NCBI GenBank assembly: GCA_963971575.1
Contig: OZ020611.1
Coordinates: forward strand, 225,114,260 to 225,178,259
Length of the DNA stretch: 64,000 bases
Direction: 5' to 3'
From: Liopterus haemorrhoidalis
Lineage: Eukaryota > Arthropoda > Insecta > Coleoptera > Dytiscidae
Within the stretch, counting starts at the first letter, position 1. Each line of letters opens with the position of its first letter. Below are positions 1 to 14,445 of this stretch, in pieces. The notes under the pieces are model-generated. The model had not been told where the DNA came from. It saw only the letters and a list, made by a program, of their open reading frames with translations, and ran no database searches. The translations under genes were made by a program, and so were the position numbers.

Positions 1-215
1 TAAATGGAAGTTATTAAACTTTAAAATTTAAAAAAATTCATAACTAGTAAACCAAGTCTTGGCCAAAAAATTGTATAGGCCATAATTTGATGTATTTTTG
101 AAGATTTACCTAAATATTTTTTTAAATTAAAAAAAATATATATTTAATTTTTTTTATTATTATTTTTTTTATGGGAGGGCAAGTCTAGCGGAGGTCTCCC
201 TTCGCCACTGGTTTA
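1..215 (-). repeat. GGCGAAGGAAGACCTCC repeat, left-edge copy
   Basis: Inverse orientation of 34605-34850: GGAGGTCTCCCTTCGCCACTG at 190-210 is its start; the rest runs off the left edge. Confidence 0.75.
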
Positions 216-418
216 TTGTAAGGAACGATCTTTTTGTTTATAATTGAGAAAGCATATTATCTATATTTTTCTTGGAGTTTTGGAGTTCTGCCTAGATCTA
301 GATCCACTACTGCCCCAAAGGGCCAAATAATTAATGGAATCTTTAATTTAAATTCAAACCATTTTCATCCCCCAAATAGATTCAATATATCCAAGCAATA
401 ATTTTCCTGAATACTTAC

Positions 419-603
419 TATATCTGCCGTAGATTTATCATCACAGTTGAATTTAATAGTTATACTTAACGATGTACTGTCATTATCCTTTTCGAGGTTT
501 TTATAACTGTCTTTTACTTTAAATTGAATACTCTTTTTATCCTCAGTGATGACAAACTCGAAACACTCGTTACAAGTATTGGGATTAGGGGCCGACACAA
601 TAC
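419..603 (-). CDS. Gene 1 exon 3: four-Cys module of cadherin-like paralogue
   Basis: Internal exon of a minus-strand gene that continues off the left edge. A TTTCTAG acceptor lies just above 603 and a GTAAGT donor just below 419. Length is 185 nt, entering in phase 1 and leaving in phase 0. It encodes about 61 residues with the pattern TCNECFEF and, near the end, FNCDDK. The homologous exon of gene 3 (44796-44974) has the same phases, a similar length (179 nt) and the same cysteine layout (NCKDCFIF, then FGCQD). The exon is read as the second half of a four-cysteine N-terminal ectodomain module. Later exons, presumably cadherin-like repeats and membrane span, would lie outside the window. 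The homology between the two genes is seen; the function is not known. Confidence 0.72.
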
Positions 604-710
604 CTAGAAATATAAATCTGATATTATGATCCTGATGGAAAAAAAAGTAAAAATAAAAAAATGCAATAATTGCACAATAATAAATACAACTAGAGGCTTG
701 TTGTCTAGAT

Positions 711-2940
711 CAGCGTTTCTCAACCGGGGGGCCGCGAAGTCATACAAGATCGAAACATGAAAATATAATAAAAATGCACATAATCATACAAGATATAAAT
801 TTTATTCATATTTATAAATTCGAGTATATTATATTCAGTGTTGTAATGTATCTAGGTACATTTTAAAATATGTATCTGTATCTGTATCTAGATATTTAAA
901 TCAGTATCTAAGTATCTGTATTTCAGGTACTTTTTTCAAATACTTTCTTATTTTGTCTTTTTCAAGATCTTTTTACAACATATGTCCTTACGATTTTTCA
1001 AGTTGGTAATACATTTAGCATCATTCAGATATTTGAATTTTAAGTTTAAATTAACCAATCAGCGACCAGTAAGTTCTTTCTTGCTTGGTGAGAGTAAAAA
1101 CATGCTTCAGCCATTTTCAGAGCTGGAAATTAACAATTACATTTTATTAAAATTTTATAGATAAAAATAAATTAAATAAATAAATTATAAGTTTGAGAAT
1201 TATGATAAAATACAAGTTCTATACGTAATTAATTAAATTTTGGAAAACATTATTTTATTTTTTATTATTTTTTTAAAATTTTTTATTTAAAAAAAAAAGG
1301 AATAATAAAAGGATATTTTCCAAAATTTAATTAATTATATATAGAACTTGTATTTTATCATAATTCTCAAACTTATAATTTATTTATTTATTTAATTTAT
1401 TTTTATCTATAAAATTTTAATAAAGTGTAATTGTATTTTCAGCTCTGAATAAATTTAAAAAAATAATAAATAAAAAATAAATTAAATAATTTTATTAACA
1501 ACGGTTAAGTAAAACAACTATTAAGTAATTATCTAATCTAAGAATAAGAATTAATTTTATAAATGTGAATTAAATAAAGAAATATAATAAATAAAATTGT
1601 TGTTTTATTTTTGTCATTCTAAATACTCATTTAATAATCAGTAATTTATTAGCGAACAAAAAATTTTCGAGATATCCGCGGAAATTGGATTTTTTTAAAG
1701 ATTACATAGGTATATATTTAGTTAATATTTCTGACACAAAGCTTCAAAGGCTGTTTGTGTTTATTTTAAGAGTAATAATAGTGCATAACTTATTTTTTAT
1801 TGTGAACAAATATATTCCTTGCTCTAGTTATTTCTTTTTTTTGTGGTTTTTTCATTTTTCCGAAAGTATCTTAAAAGTATCTTGAAGTATCTAGATACAT
1901 TTTAAAAAAAAAATGTATCTGTATCTAGATACTTTTTAAAATTTGTATCTGTATCTGCATCTAGATACATTTTTCCTCAAGTATCTGCATCTGTATCTAG
2001 ATATATTTTCAAATGTATCTATTACAACACTGGTTATATTGATATTCATAAAAATATACCTTTCACAACTTAAATAAAATAAATATTCTATTTATTTTTA
2101 TACTTAATATACCTATTTTGACAACTAATTTAAACTACAGGCTATTTCAAATGTTTAAGTTGTCACTAGCTAACTTTATAAATGGGCTTTTACTAAACAA
2201 AATTATTAAAAGCTTCAATTAATCGATAAAAATTACTAGATTTGAAAATCTAGTTCCGCTTAACAAAAGAAACAGACTATAAGTAGACTATATCAAGGTC
2301 AAATAAATTGTATGTGTCGGTTAATGGGTTTCTCTGACAATAGTTCGCGTTGGAGGTACTTCAAGTATTTTTAAGTTGTGCTTTGAAGTACGATTTGAAA
2401 GTGCAATATTTGTTATTATATATTTTTTTTATTTGCTCTCCGAACTACAGGTAACTCAAGAGTAAGGATACGAATGTGTTTAAATTAAAATGGAAGGCAC
2501 TTTGAACACTTGTAAATAAAAATACTTTACTTTCAAGTCGTTATAGGGAATATAATTGTCATTTAAAAATATCACAGTTTTTTTGTCAACCGTAAAAGGT
2601 ATTCAAAAAATGTTTAAGAAATAGTTGTTGAAAAGCTCCATCCAAAGATATCCAATATGACATGCGTTCCCATTTAAAATTTTGAAATTGTCCTTGATAT
2701 CCTGTAATTCCGGGTTTTTCCGGAAAATTTCAATACTACCATTCAATTTTGTGCATAAATTTTAGTTCAAAATTTTCGACGTGTGAGCGACGTGTGAGCA
2801 ACGTCGCCTTTTCGAAAAAACTCGTGTTCCCATTGTCTTGATACACCCTATATATATATATATATATATATATAGGGGGGCCGCCGACAATATTTATATA
2901 ATTTGGGGGGTCCCAGGCCATAAAAGGTTGAGAAGCACTG
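711..2940. mobile_element. Non-autonomous hAT element, 2.2 kb
   Basis: Terminal inverted repeats CAGCGTTTCTCAACC and its partner ending in GGTTGAGAAGCACTG, flanked by an exact 8-bp target duplication GTCTAGAT (703-710 and 2941-2948). This is diagnostic of hAT. No transposase frame remains. A second hAT (836-2032) is inserted inside. A close relative is at 8665-11932; the shared interior runs from 2033 to the AT repeat at about 2850. Confidence 0.9.
836..2032. mobile_element. Nested hAT-type foldback-like element, 1.2 kb
   Basis: Ends CAGTGTTGTAAT and ATTACAACACTG with a near-exact 8-bp duplication ATTATATT / GTTATATT. The empty site is preserved in the relative at 8813. Its ends are built of many copies of GTATCTAGATAC-type words, and its centre (about 1110-1450) is a long imperfect palindrome. 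No coding capacity is seen. A relative occupies 4004-6618. Confidence 0.85.
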
Positions 2941-3199
2941 GTCTAGATGTAATAATCGAGTCTAGAAAATCCCGTGAGTGAATAGTAGCTTCGGCAGGTA
3001 TAACTCAATATTTTGAAAAGTTTGTCATTGAACTTCATTAATTGTCATAGCAAAGGTAACTCTTCGGGAAATCTGGATCTGTTATTGAGGATTGGTATAT
3101 TTTAGAATGGAAACAATACTACCTTTTCCAACACCCGTTATGACCTCTAGTTTTCCACATTTTTTCATCAAGCCGCGTACCAAGATGCAAACACCATTT

Positions 3200-4003
3200 A
3201 CTAAGCCACATATTTACTCGCATTTATTTATTTATTTGTCCCAACTTATAAATCCCAACATCTGATATGCCTTTTTTACAATATTGTTAATATGTACATT
3301 GAATATTAATTTAGAATCCAATGTAACACCTAGATCCCTAATTTCGTTAACATTTGAGATAGGAGTATCATGAATCTTATAATTATAATTTATTACATTT
3401 CTGTTCCTGGTAAATGAGATTTTGAAACATTTAGACAAATTTAATTTTAACTTATTATTCAAACAATATTTCTGTAATTTGTCAACATCACATTGAATAC
3501 TGATACAATCATTTGTGGTTTTACTTCTAAATATTACTTCAAATCATCAGCAAACATTACAAATTTAGAATTAAAAATACACTCAGAAATGTCGTTTATA
3601 AAAATTATAAAAAGCAGAGGTCATAAATGAGACCCCTGTGGAACTCCAGAACTAATCTTGAAGTGAATCCTTTGGTTACGACACACTAAGCTAGCAATAT
3701 ACTAAGATAAAAAGGTGTTGTGCTTAAATTAACCTGACAGTACTCAAATATTTTAGAAAAACCTAAAGAAATTGGATATATCACTTAAAGCTTTTTTTGT
3801 TTATGTACTGGATAGATTTTAGTAATTTCTAATATTTCAAAGAAAATAATACTCAGAAAGTGATAAATTTACTAAGTGTGTCACAGGTATACAACAAGGT
3901 ATTTCAGGGTACTTCATCAGGACCGGATGATTTCTTATTTTTAAGTTTATTTGTAATAGTTATAAGTTCATTTTCAATAAAAGGAAGAGCAAACATGGTC
4001 TGA
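3200..4003 (-). pseudogene. Non-LTR retrotransposon reverse transcriptase, 3' part (relic)
   Basis: Read on the minus strand, the pieces include KNKKSSGPDEVP near 3930, SSGVPQGS and FADDL near 3560-3650, then LNLSKCFKISFTRNRN and VNEIRDLGVTLDSKLIFNVH to about 3232. These are consecutive reverse-transcriptase motifs of a Jockey/CR1-type LINE. Stops and frameshifts break it. The upstream part resumes at 6608-6890 beyond a nested element. Confidence 0.75.
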
Positions 4004-6618
4004 CAGTATTGTAATGTATTTAGTTACAAGTATCTAGATACAGTAACTAATTACTTTTTCAAGTATCTAGATACAAATAGATACTTTTTAAATTATGCAT
4101 CTGTATCTGTATCTAGATATTTAAATTTAAGTATCTTGTACCTGCATTTCAGATAATTTACTCGTTACTTTATTTTTATACCGTGGTACCGTGATATAAT
4201 AGTTTATTTTAAATTGTCATTTTGAATATTTTATATTTGCTATTAATAAAATTCAAAAAACGATGAAATTCTGACGTTTACAAATGAAATTTATATGGAA
4301 TGTAAAAAAAAAATGTTACTTCCACTCTTTTTCGAAGCTTTTGAACGGCCGTAAAAAGGTATTATATGCAACAATTAAGGTAAATGGGTTATTATAATTA
4401 AAACTAAATTTTTGAATAAATATTGTTGCTATTTTGACCGATTTACTAAAAACATATTCACAAATTATATTCACACAAGTGGTTTGGGAGTTGAACGTGG
4501 TTTTGTGCGGCCTTGGGCAAAACAAATTAATGCCTTTCAAAAGTATCCAGTGATTTAATGTACACTCTGATAATTTTTTTGAAGCATTTCATCACTTAAG
4601 GCCTGGCTCTGGTCCGCCTCACCCAAGGGCTGGCCATGCTAGTGTGGATATTAAGTTCATTTTTTAATTGAGATCAGTAAGGCAAGTAGTTGTGTTTCTT
4701 AAAGGACGTAGAAAAACATTATTTTTTAATATTTCATATAAATTTAATTTGTAAGCGTCAGAATGTCAACTGAAATTTTGTTTATAAATTAAATTTGTAT
4801 GTAATGAGAAAAAAAAAAAAAAAAGATATTTCTTATCAGTAATTTTTGATTAGTGATCAAAAATGATCGTGATATTACACGAATTCCACTACAATTGGGG
4901 CTAAAATTTGATTGAAAGGAACATGCTGCGTATCTATAAGACTAACATTAGTCCTATACGTTAGTATCTACATATGACTAACATAATACATACGTTATTT
5001 AGTACAAAATTATTCTGTAGAATAGTGTTTTACTTTGAATTTAGTGGGCTTTCTTTGACGTCATGGTCATTTTTGAACTGCCTGTATAACTTATTAACTT
5101 GCACTGTTTGTTTGGTAAAAAGTATAGTATTTTCATTTTTCAGTGGTTTTTCAAAAGTATCTAGCTGTATCTAGATACAAATTTTTTGTATCTAGATATT
5201 CGGCCCAATTCTGTAAGCAAGTTACTACAAAAAAGTTACAATAAAAGTTGCTAAATACAAGGTCAATAACTTTTTTAGCAACTTTCACGAAATTCGTATT
5301 CTGTAAGAAAAAAGTTACTATGAAATTAGTAACTAGTTGCTAAAAAAGTTATTATGGATAACAACTAACAGAAAGCAGTTGTTACACTTAGTAACTTCAA
5401 AATAACTTGTTAAAATCGTGAAAAATCGCAATTTTTCTGTTTAATAATGAATTATTTCAAACATTTGACAATGAAGAGCAACATAGAGACAATAATTATA
5501 GAAGGATTTTTATTTTATTTTCTGTATAGCACATAAGGGAAATATAAATCATAAGCAATATGTTGTGTAAATAATTTTAATTAATATACTTTTAGGGAAT
5601 AGTCTTTAAACAATTACATTACCGGTCAATTGAAATTCTTCGAGTTCCCTATTTGACTCTAGTTCAATTTCTTTTTTTTTTTTTTGTTTATTTACATTTG
5701 TTTTATAATAGTATAACAGTACAATATTTTTTAAATGTATTAACTACGACTGTCAATGGAAGGCGCGCACACAAGGGGGTGGTCGACGAGTTCAGGCCCC
5801 CTCCCCCAAGGATTTGAAAAATCAAATACTTATTTAATAAAAACTAAGCGATTGAAAATAAGAATCACCTTTTTATTATTAAAAATGAAATTATAATCAA
5901 AATTAAATTAATATATAAACCCATAAAAACACAACAATACATTTGTATAATATTACAGATATTTTTTCGAAATGGACCCTTCCCAGATCAATGTTCTATG
6001 TGCGCGCCTGTTTAATGGCTATCCGAACTTCTTTAACTGTATTCCACCCAATTCATTTAAATTTGGACTATAACTTGCACCACCACATAGAAAACAGTAA
6101 CCACATAGCACATCACCACAGCACCACCACTCGTTCCTGTCAATTATTTTTTAAACTCTCGTATCACCGACCATGACCGGGTTTTTTTGCCAGGAAATTC
6201 AACAGAATTTCCAACTGTTTGCAATTCTTTTTCTGATTTCGTTTATAAAACATTTTTCGTTTAACCTCAGAAACTCGCAACATAGCTGTCAAAGTCAAGT
6301 AAAAACGAATACCTCGCCTGCGCAGAACGTAATCTGCTTCTAGCTTCACGGTTCTTTGTAGCAACGTTACTAAAGATAACTTGTTATAAGAACGTTGCTT
6401 GTGCTTATGCTTGGAGAATACCAATTGTTTGGTGATAGATAAGAAAGTTACTATAAAAGTTATTTCGTAGCAACGTTACTCAGTAGCAACTAACCTAGTA
6501 ACTTTTTACAGAATCAGGCCAATTATTTATAATTCTGTATCTGTAACTGTATCGAGATACATTTTTTCTTAGGTATCTGTATCTAGATATTTTTATAAAT
6601 GTATCTATTACAACACTG
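4004..6618. mobile_element. hAT-like element of the GTATCTAGATAC family with nested insert
   Basis: Ends CAGTATTGTAATGTAT and ATTACAACACTG resemble 836-2032, and the subterminal GTATCTAGATAC words are repeated near both ends. The 8-bp flanks do not match, so the target duplication is lost or rearranged. It is interrupted at 5212-6520. No transposase frame is seen. Confidence 0.65.
5212..6520. mobile_element. Non-autonomous element with GTTACTA-rich ends
   Basis: Inverted ends GGCCCAATTCTGTAAG and CTTTTTACAGAATCAGGCC. Both termini carry many copies of AAAGTTACTA / TAGTAACTT words (5218-5410 and 6360-6510), the subterminal-repeat style of TIR transposons. No clear target duplication and no transposase. 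Confidence 0.6.
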
Positions 6619-6890
6619 TCCAGGTATCATTACTTTGTGGAGTAGTAGAAAAAACTTTATGCGGCGCTTCAATAAAAAAGTTGTTAAAGATATTTACAAT
6701 TTTTTCGGGATCTATAAATTTGTTGTCTCCAATTACAAGTATAACGTCTGAATCTTTACTATTTTTTTGCTTCTGATGTTTTGAAATTACATCCCAAGCA
6801 GTTGGAAATTTGTTAAGAGAGTTCTTAATGTTATCATCATAATATGACACTTTTGTTTTCCTTATTAGAATTCTATCTCAGGAGGTGTTG
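6608..6890 (-). pseudogene. Non-LTR retrotransposon ORF2 linker region (relic)
   Basis: Frame of about 80 residues (NSLNKFPTAWDVISKHQKQK then NNFFIEAP) typical of the stretch between endonuclease and reverse transcriptase in Jockey-type ORF2. With 3200-4003 it forms one broken LINE copy, split by the 4004-6618 insertion. Confidence 0.6.
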
Positions 6891-6922
6891 GATACATTTA
6901 ACATCAGAACGTAGGATGCAAG

Positions 6923-7312
6923 TAGAGCCGGCGCTGACGAACATACAAAGCATGCGATGCATGCGGGCGCCACTGCGAGGGGGGCGCTGATGTGAGATTC
7001 GAAAGGGCGCTAAATGGCCAAATGATTATAAAAGTAAGGTAGTGAAATGTAATTTTAAAAGTGAGGACCTTTTTTTTAGGTCTTCACTTGAAATTTAGAA
7101 GTGAGGACTTTTTTTGTTTAGGTCTTCACTTGAAATTTAGAAGTGAGGACCTATTTTAGGTCTTCACTTAAAATGTAAAAGTGAGGACCTTTTATGTTTT
7201 AGATCTTCACAAATTTAGAAGGGAAAATCTCGAAAAAAGCTAATTACGCTCTACTTAGGGACACTCAATTAAATCTTGCCTACGGGCGCCGCAGACCCTT
7301 GCGCCGGCTCTG
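6923..7312. mobile_element. hAT MITE with internal hairpin array
   Basis: Ends TAGAGCCGGCGC and GCGCCGGCTCTG, flanked by imperfect 8-bp repeats GATGCAAG / GCTGCATG (6 of 8). About 390 bp and non-coding. The centre contains a tandem array of hairpins (7055-7215). Confidence 0.7.
7055..7215. repeat. Tandem array of four short hairpins
   Basis: Four successive units of about 45-50 bp, each AAGTGAGGACCT, a T-rich loop, then AGGTCTTCACTT. Each unit is a self-complementary stem of about 12 bp, and the units are also direct repeats of one another. The fourth unit is diverged. Confidence 0.85.
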
Positions 7313-7899
7313 GCTGCATGTATAGGGTAGTCAGCCTGTCAGTGCAGTTGCGTCACTTGAAACGTCACATATTTTTGTGACGTCATATTAGGTACATTTA
7401 CATGGTATCCATTTAAAATAGAAATAAGTTCAATTAAACTTAAAGCTATGCCCTATACACAATATCAAATAGAAATCAATAAGGTATCTATAAGAAAATA
7501 TATAACTTTAAAAAAAACTGCTAAATAAACAACAAACTAAATAAAAAAGTTTTTAGAAATTACTATGAGATAGATATGTGCACACAAGTGTCAAAACAAA
7601 TCAGAACGTATTATAAAATGTCGGCAAATGTAAACAAAATAAAATTTAGCGATACCAATACAAAAGTACCAATATTAATTAAAATCTTTTAAAATTTGTA
7701 AATCTTCAAAATAATTATTGAAAACAAATTAAATATGTCTTTGATAGGTGTGTTTTAGTAGAATAGAAGAGTAAAGAGCAATATTAGTCTATAATTCAAA
7801 TGCAAAAAAAATCGATTTAGTTATTTTTTCGCCACTAAGTTTGTCATTGAAGTTATGACGAAACTTGACGTAGTGCGTTGACTGACTTACTGGCGTATA

Positions 7900-8130
7900 G
7901 AGATGTAATGTCGCTCATGTTTGTCAGCATAGGTCCCAATTTTCTCCCCTTACCAATTATGCCTCTTTGAGGGTGGCGGGCACTTTTAAAAACTTGCCTA
8001 TGTTAAGCACGTGCTCATTTTACCTCCCTATACCAAATTCGGTGCAAATCGGAACAATTGTGTCTGAAATTTGCTGGGACATACACACATACATTTCACT
8101 TTTATATAAATTATTATAGATATAGTCAAT
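7900..8130 (+). repeat. 3' end of a LINE/SINE-type repeat
   Basis: Contains CCAAATTCGGTGCAAATCGG, GAACAATTGTG and GGGACATACACACATACATT, followed by TTTATATAAATTATTATAGAT. This resembles the 3' tails of insect RTE-related LINEs and their SINEs (a phrase about using a sequence to pair with a template, then a short AT-rich repeat). Only the tail is recognised. Confidence 0.4.
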
Positions 8131-8137
8131 TATTTAC

Positions 8138-8272
8138 CTGTTACTGTATTGTCTACAATAGTCCATGTTTCTATTATTCCAGGTGATCGTGTATCAGATA
8201 AAGGTATAGATTTATATCTCTCCCATTCATCCTTGGTAATTTCTTGAATATTGCATGAACCCGTAAGTGCCA
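8138..8272 (-). CDS. Gene 1 exon 2: N-terminal ectodomain of cadherin-like paralogue
   Basis: Exon of 135 nt, phase 1 in and phase 1 out, with an ATTTTTAG acceptor above and a G/GTAAAT donor below. It encodes about 44 residues containing SCNIQEITKDEW and ending ETWTIVDN. The gene 3 exon 46337-46465 (129 nt, same phases) encodes SNCDVKEVSVQEW and ends ATWTTEN, so the Cys, the E-x-x-x-x-E-W core and the TWT motif are shared. This exon supplies the first of the four conserved cysteines. The intron down to exon 3 is about 7.5 kb and the intron up to exon 1 about 10.6 kb; both are full of transposons. Confidence 0.75.
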
Positions 8273-9644
8273 CTAAAAATAAATTATATAAAATTATACA
8301 CATTAGCGGAGCTTCAAATTTTTGACCCCCCCCCCAACCTTCATATTACACCACTACACAAACAAGTAATATTTTATATAGATACATATTTATACTAAAT
8401 ACAGACGACTTCCATAACTCGAACTTTTATAAATAATTTTTTTTTCTCGAATTTATTCGAAAATTTTTGCGTAAAGATCGCATTTTACATAAAAATTTGT
8501 TTCAACATTTCGAATTTCACTAAATCAAATTTTTCTATAACCGGCATAAAATTTATAATTTTTGAAGACGGTGAACTTCCTAAACTCGAATTTTTGTAAT
8601 GCATATTTTCTCCGTATTTGGATTTTAATACTTATAGGCAATGATGTTGGAGAACCGTCTAGTCCAGCGTTTCTCAACCGGGGGGCCGTGAAGGCTTCGT
8701 CGGGGGGCCGCGAAGTCATACAAGATCGAAACATGAAAATATAATAAAAATGCACTCAATCTTGCAAGATATAAATTTGATTCATATTTATAAATACGAG
8801 TATATTATATTGATATTCATGAAAATATACCTTTCACAACATAAATAAAATAAATATTCTATTTATTTTTATACTTAATATACTTATTTTGACAACTAAT
8901 TTAAACTATAGGCTATTTAAAATGTTTAAGTTGTCACTAGCTAACTTTATAATGAGTAAATGGGCTTTTACTAAACAATATGACCAAAAGCTTCATTTAA
9001 TCGATAAAAATTTCTAGATTTGAAAATCTAGTTCCGCTTTAACAAAAGAAACAGACTATAAGTAGACTATATAAAGCTCAAATAAATTGTATGTGTCGGT
9101 TAATGGGTTCGCGTTGGAGGTACTTCAAGTATTTTTAAGTTGTGCTTTGAAGTAGGTACGATTTGAAAGTGCAATATTTGTTATTATATATTTTTTTAAT
9201 TGCTCTCCGAACTACAGGTAACTCAAGAGCAAGGATGCGAATGTGTTTAAATTAAAATGGAAGGCACTATGAACATTTGTAAATAAAAATACTTTACTTT
9301 CAAGTCGTTATATCGACTATAATCGTCATTTAAAAATATCACAGTTTTTTGTCAACCGTAAAAGATATTAAAAAATTGTTTAAGGAAAAGTTGTTGAAAA
9401 GCTCTATCCAAAGATATCCAATATGACATACGTTCCTATTTAAAAATTCGAAATTGTCCTTGATGTCATGTAATTCTGGTTTTTTCCGGAAAATTTCAAT
9501 ACTACCATTCAATTTTGTGGATAAATTTTAGTTCAAAATTTTTGACGTGTGTGTGACGTGTGAGCAACGTCGCCTTTTCGAAAAAACTCGTGTTCCCATC
9601 CATGTTATCTTGATACACCATATATATATATATATATATATATA

Positions 9645-9909
9645 TGTTAGCATCTAGCCTTCCACGAAGCCCTGTTACGTCACCATAAAATGTTATCTAG
9701 ATGCCATCCGTAATCGGGACCCACTAATGATGACGACTCATTAACGATAACGATGACGGCTCATTACACTAATTGGTTTTTATAAAACACACATAGAATT
9801 TGATAGAGAGATCAGATGTTTTCATACGTTGTAAGAGTGAATACCTAGAATAAAATAGTCTATGAACAACTTGAGTTTTATTTAAACAATAGATCCCTTA
9901 TTTGTTTAC

Positions 9910-9910
<1 letters not shown>
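9645..9910 (+). mobile_element. Probable solo LTR
   Basis: 266-bp segment beginning TGTTAGCATCTAG and ending TTTGTTTACA, bounded on both sides by TATATA repeats that could hold the target duplication. It contains AATAAAATAG near its end, as an LTR polyadenylation signal would. No second copy in the window. Confidence 0.5.
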
Positions 9911-9941
<31 letters not shown>

Positions 9942-10024
9942 ATATATATATATAAGAAAGAAAATAATAATTCTTGTACAACAATTTTTTTTGTAAAGAA
10001 CAACATCCTAACTATATATATATA

Positions 10025-11855
<1,831 letters not shown>

Positions 11856-12149
11856 CTACATACATAGGGGGGCCGCAGACAATATTTATATAATTTGGGG
11901 GGTCCCAGGCCATAAAAAGTTGAGAAGCACTGGTCTAGTCTATACCTTTTAAAGTATGATTTCACATGAAATATAATATCACATTAACGAAAACAGATTT
12001 CTCACAAATGAAATATAATTTCACATTAACGAAAACCGAATTCAAATATACGAAAATTAATTTATCTGGTGTGAAATTAATTTCAACAAATGAATCAGAT
12101 TCAAAAGTTTTTTTATTCCTTATAATATTAAATATACTTTTTAATTATA

Positions 12150-13215
12150 TTACATTTCAATAAGGTCTTCTTCACGCAATGATGCAGCATAATATCGTTC
12201 AACATGGTTTGCATATCCAAGAATATGTTGTTGTGAAATCTCTTGAATTGCCACATTAGCAATGTCTTCCAAATTACGCATTCGAAATTCTGAAATGATT
12301 GGTGCTCGACTGTTAACACGTATATAGTTCAATATGTCATGCATTCTGCTCTGAATATGTCGTTTTACTGATGATTTAAAGGAACTCCACATCAATTCAA
12401 TTGGATTAAGTAGGTAAGAGTACGGAGTAAGACGCACTATTTCTATGTTTTCTCCTGGTCTAAGCACACTCTCAAGATTTGAATGGACAGGTGCGTTATT
12501 AATAATAAATGTTGGACGTTGAATTTATTCATCATCACATGTTCCTATTAACTGACGCAACCATGCTTTGCAGTCTTCCGCTCTGTAAGAACCACGTCGG
12601 TGCTCAAACGCCAAAACGCGTGCGGAACTTACTGCACCAATGCAATGAAGGTTGCTTCCTTTACTTGTCGGTATGACTATTCTTGCTCTACGACCAATTT
12701 TTGACCTATCTTCCTTTCTGCGGCAGTATAGGTTGAAATTAGTTTCGTTAATCCAATTAATGTTCGACCATTCGTTCTGTTTTGCAAAATTTGGTCAAAA
12801 TAATTTCTTCTCTTTTTTTTATTTTCGTTGGAATTCATATTTCCAATTTGTGGCCTAAGAGCTTTGACCGAAAATAATTTACCATCCAGCCAGTTTTTGA
12901 TAGTGTTATGGCAAACACGAACTTGGAATTCGTTATTAACACGATCACATATATTTTTTAATGTTAACGTGCAATCTTCTTCAATTCATCTTACCAATGC
13001 ATCTTCAATTATTGGCGTTTTTTTTTTTTTTTTTGTAGACGCATTACCACTTTTGTTTTTAGGAAGAACTTGCCCTTTTTTATCCATTCATAGGCTGTAC
13101 GTATATTCACACCTAATGCATTTGCTGTTTCTTTCGAATCTTTGTCTTCTTCACAAGCTTTAATAATCCTGGCTCTGTCATTTGACGAAATTTTATTATA
13201 TTTACCACGAGGCAT
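12150..13215 (-). pseudogene. IS630/Tc1-type transposase, inactivated
   Basis: Starts MPRGKYNKISSNDRARIIKA, a helix-turn-helix of the Psq/Tc1 type (residues about 1-50, with SKETANALGVNIRTAYEW). The catalytic core follows in shifted frames: WINETNFNLYC near 12760, FIINNAPVHSNLE near 12490 and NPIELMWSSFK near 12390. The first two positions that are normally Asp (WIDE, DNAP) are Asn here; the Glu is present, 33 residues after the second site. C-terminal part reads to LREEDLIEM. Several frameshifts and a T-run expansion at 13020 break the frame. Confidence 0.8.
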
Positions 13216-13667
13216 TTTATTAACTGTTGTTAGTTAGGCCTATGGTCTATTTCAAATTAGAAGAAAGTATATAACGCTGCGAACCGAGTACGATTTACAC
13301 TAGACAAATGCAGTATAGCGGGAAATTTAAAATAAGTTACAACTAGGGCATGGGCGTAGTAACTGGGTTAGCAAGTGATTTTTTTTTTTAAATATAAAAA
13401 CGGTTAATAAGATATTGAAATAAACATAACAGATAATACACTTACGTTATTTATACGACATAAATTCAGTTTATTGGGAAATTCGAAAAAGATAAAAAAA
13501 TATAAATTTTTAAAAACTATGTACTATATATAAAAAGAGAAATTTGGCTAAAAGAGTTTAAATAAAGCAATAAAACAAACAATATATCTTCAGAGCTAAA
13601 TTTTCTTATTTTGGCCTCACATTAGTCCTCTGTCCTGTTAATTGTCAAGTGTCAAAAAATATTTATA

Positions 13668-14208
13668 TAGTCGGATTGCTGATAAGTGACTGTTCGTTAC
13701 TACAAGTATCGATATTCAATACTATATGCTTTCTTTGTCTATATCATTATAATTATTTGCATACCCATAGTAACGTATAGTGACGCAAGTTGACAACTAA
13801 CCTTCCAAATTATTTGAATAAAAAACAAAACATTAGAAAGAGATGAAAAAGATGGCATGATTCGTAGATATCTTTACTAATTAGAGCGCGAAAATAAATT
13901 TACAGCAGTACTCAAACAAACAAAATTATTAATTTTAAGGTTATAATTATAAATAAGGAAAAATTTATACTCATACGTAAATTTTGGATTATAATTGGTT
14001 ATTTATTCCAGCAGATTTAAAATTAAAGTTTGTGAATTTAATAATTGGCCGCAAGCCGTATTTTAATTAATATTTATTACCAGACACTGACAGTTAACAC
14101 AAATAATAAAAAACATTTTTAAAATCGCTGAAAAATGGTAACTAGATTATTATATGAATGCACTACTTGATTCATACATGTAACAGTCACCTATCAGCAA
14201 TCCGACTA
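13668..14208 (+). mobile_element. TAGTCGG MITE copy A (541 bp)
   Basis: Ends TAGTCGGATTGCTGATAAGT and its inverse, TA duplicated on both sides. The empty site ATTTATATGTCAG is seen at 26270. No coding frame. Near-identical to copy B in the opposite direction. Confidence 0.92.
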
Positions 14209-14445
14209 TATGTCAGATAACCTAAAAAATATATAACTGCGTAAAAACAAATTACATGGAGAATTTTCTCCATAAAATCTACGCTAAGAATATAAATAAA
14301 AGTCTAAATATGTAAATAATAACAAAATATACGAAAAAAAAAAATAAATAAATAAAATAAAATAAAATAATATAAATAATATATATTTCCAATGTACGAC
14401 ACTGAACATCTGTCAACTTGGACTAAAAACAATATTTTAACAGTA

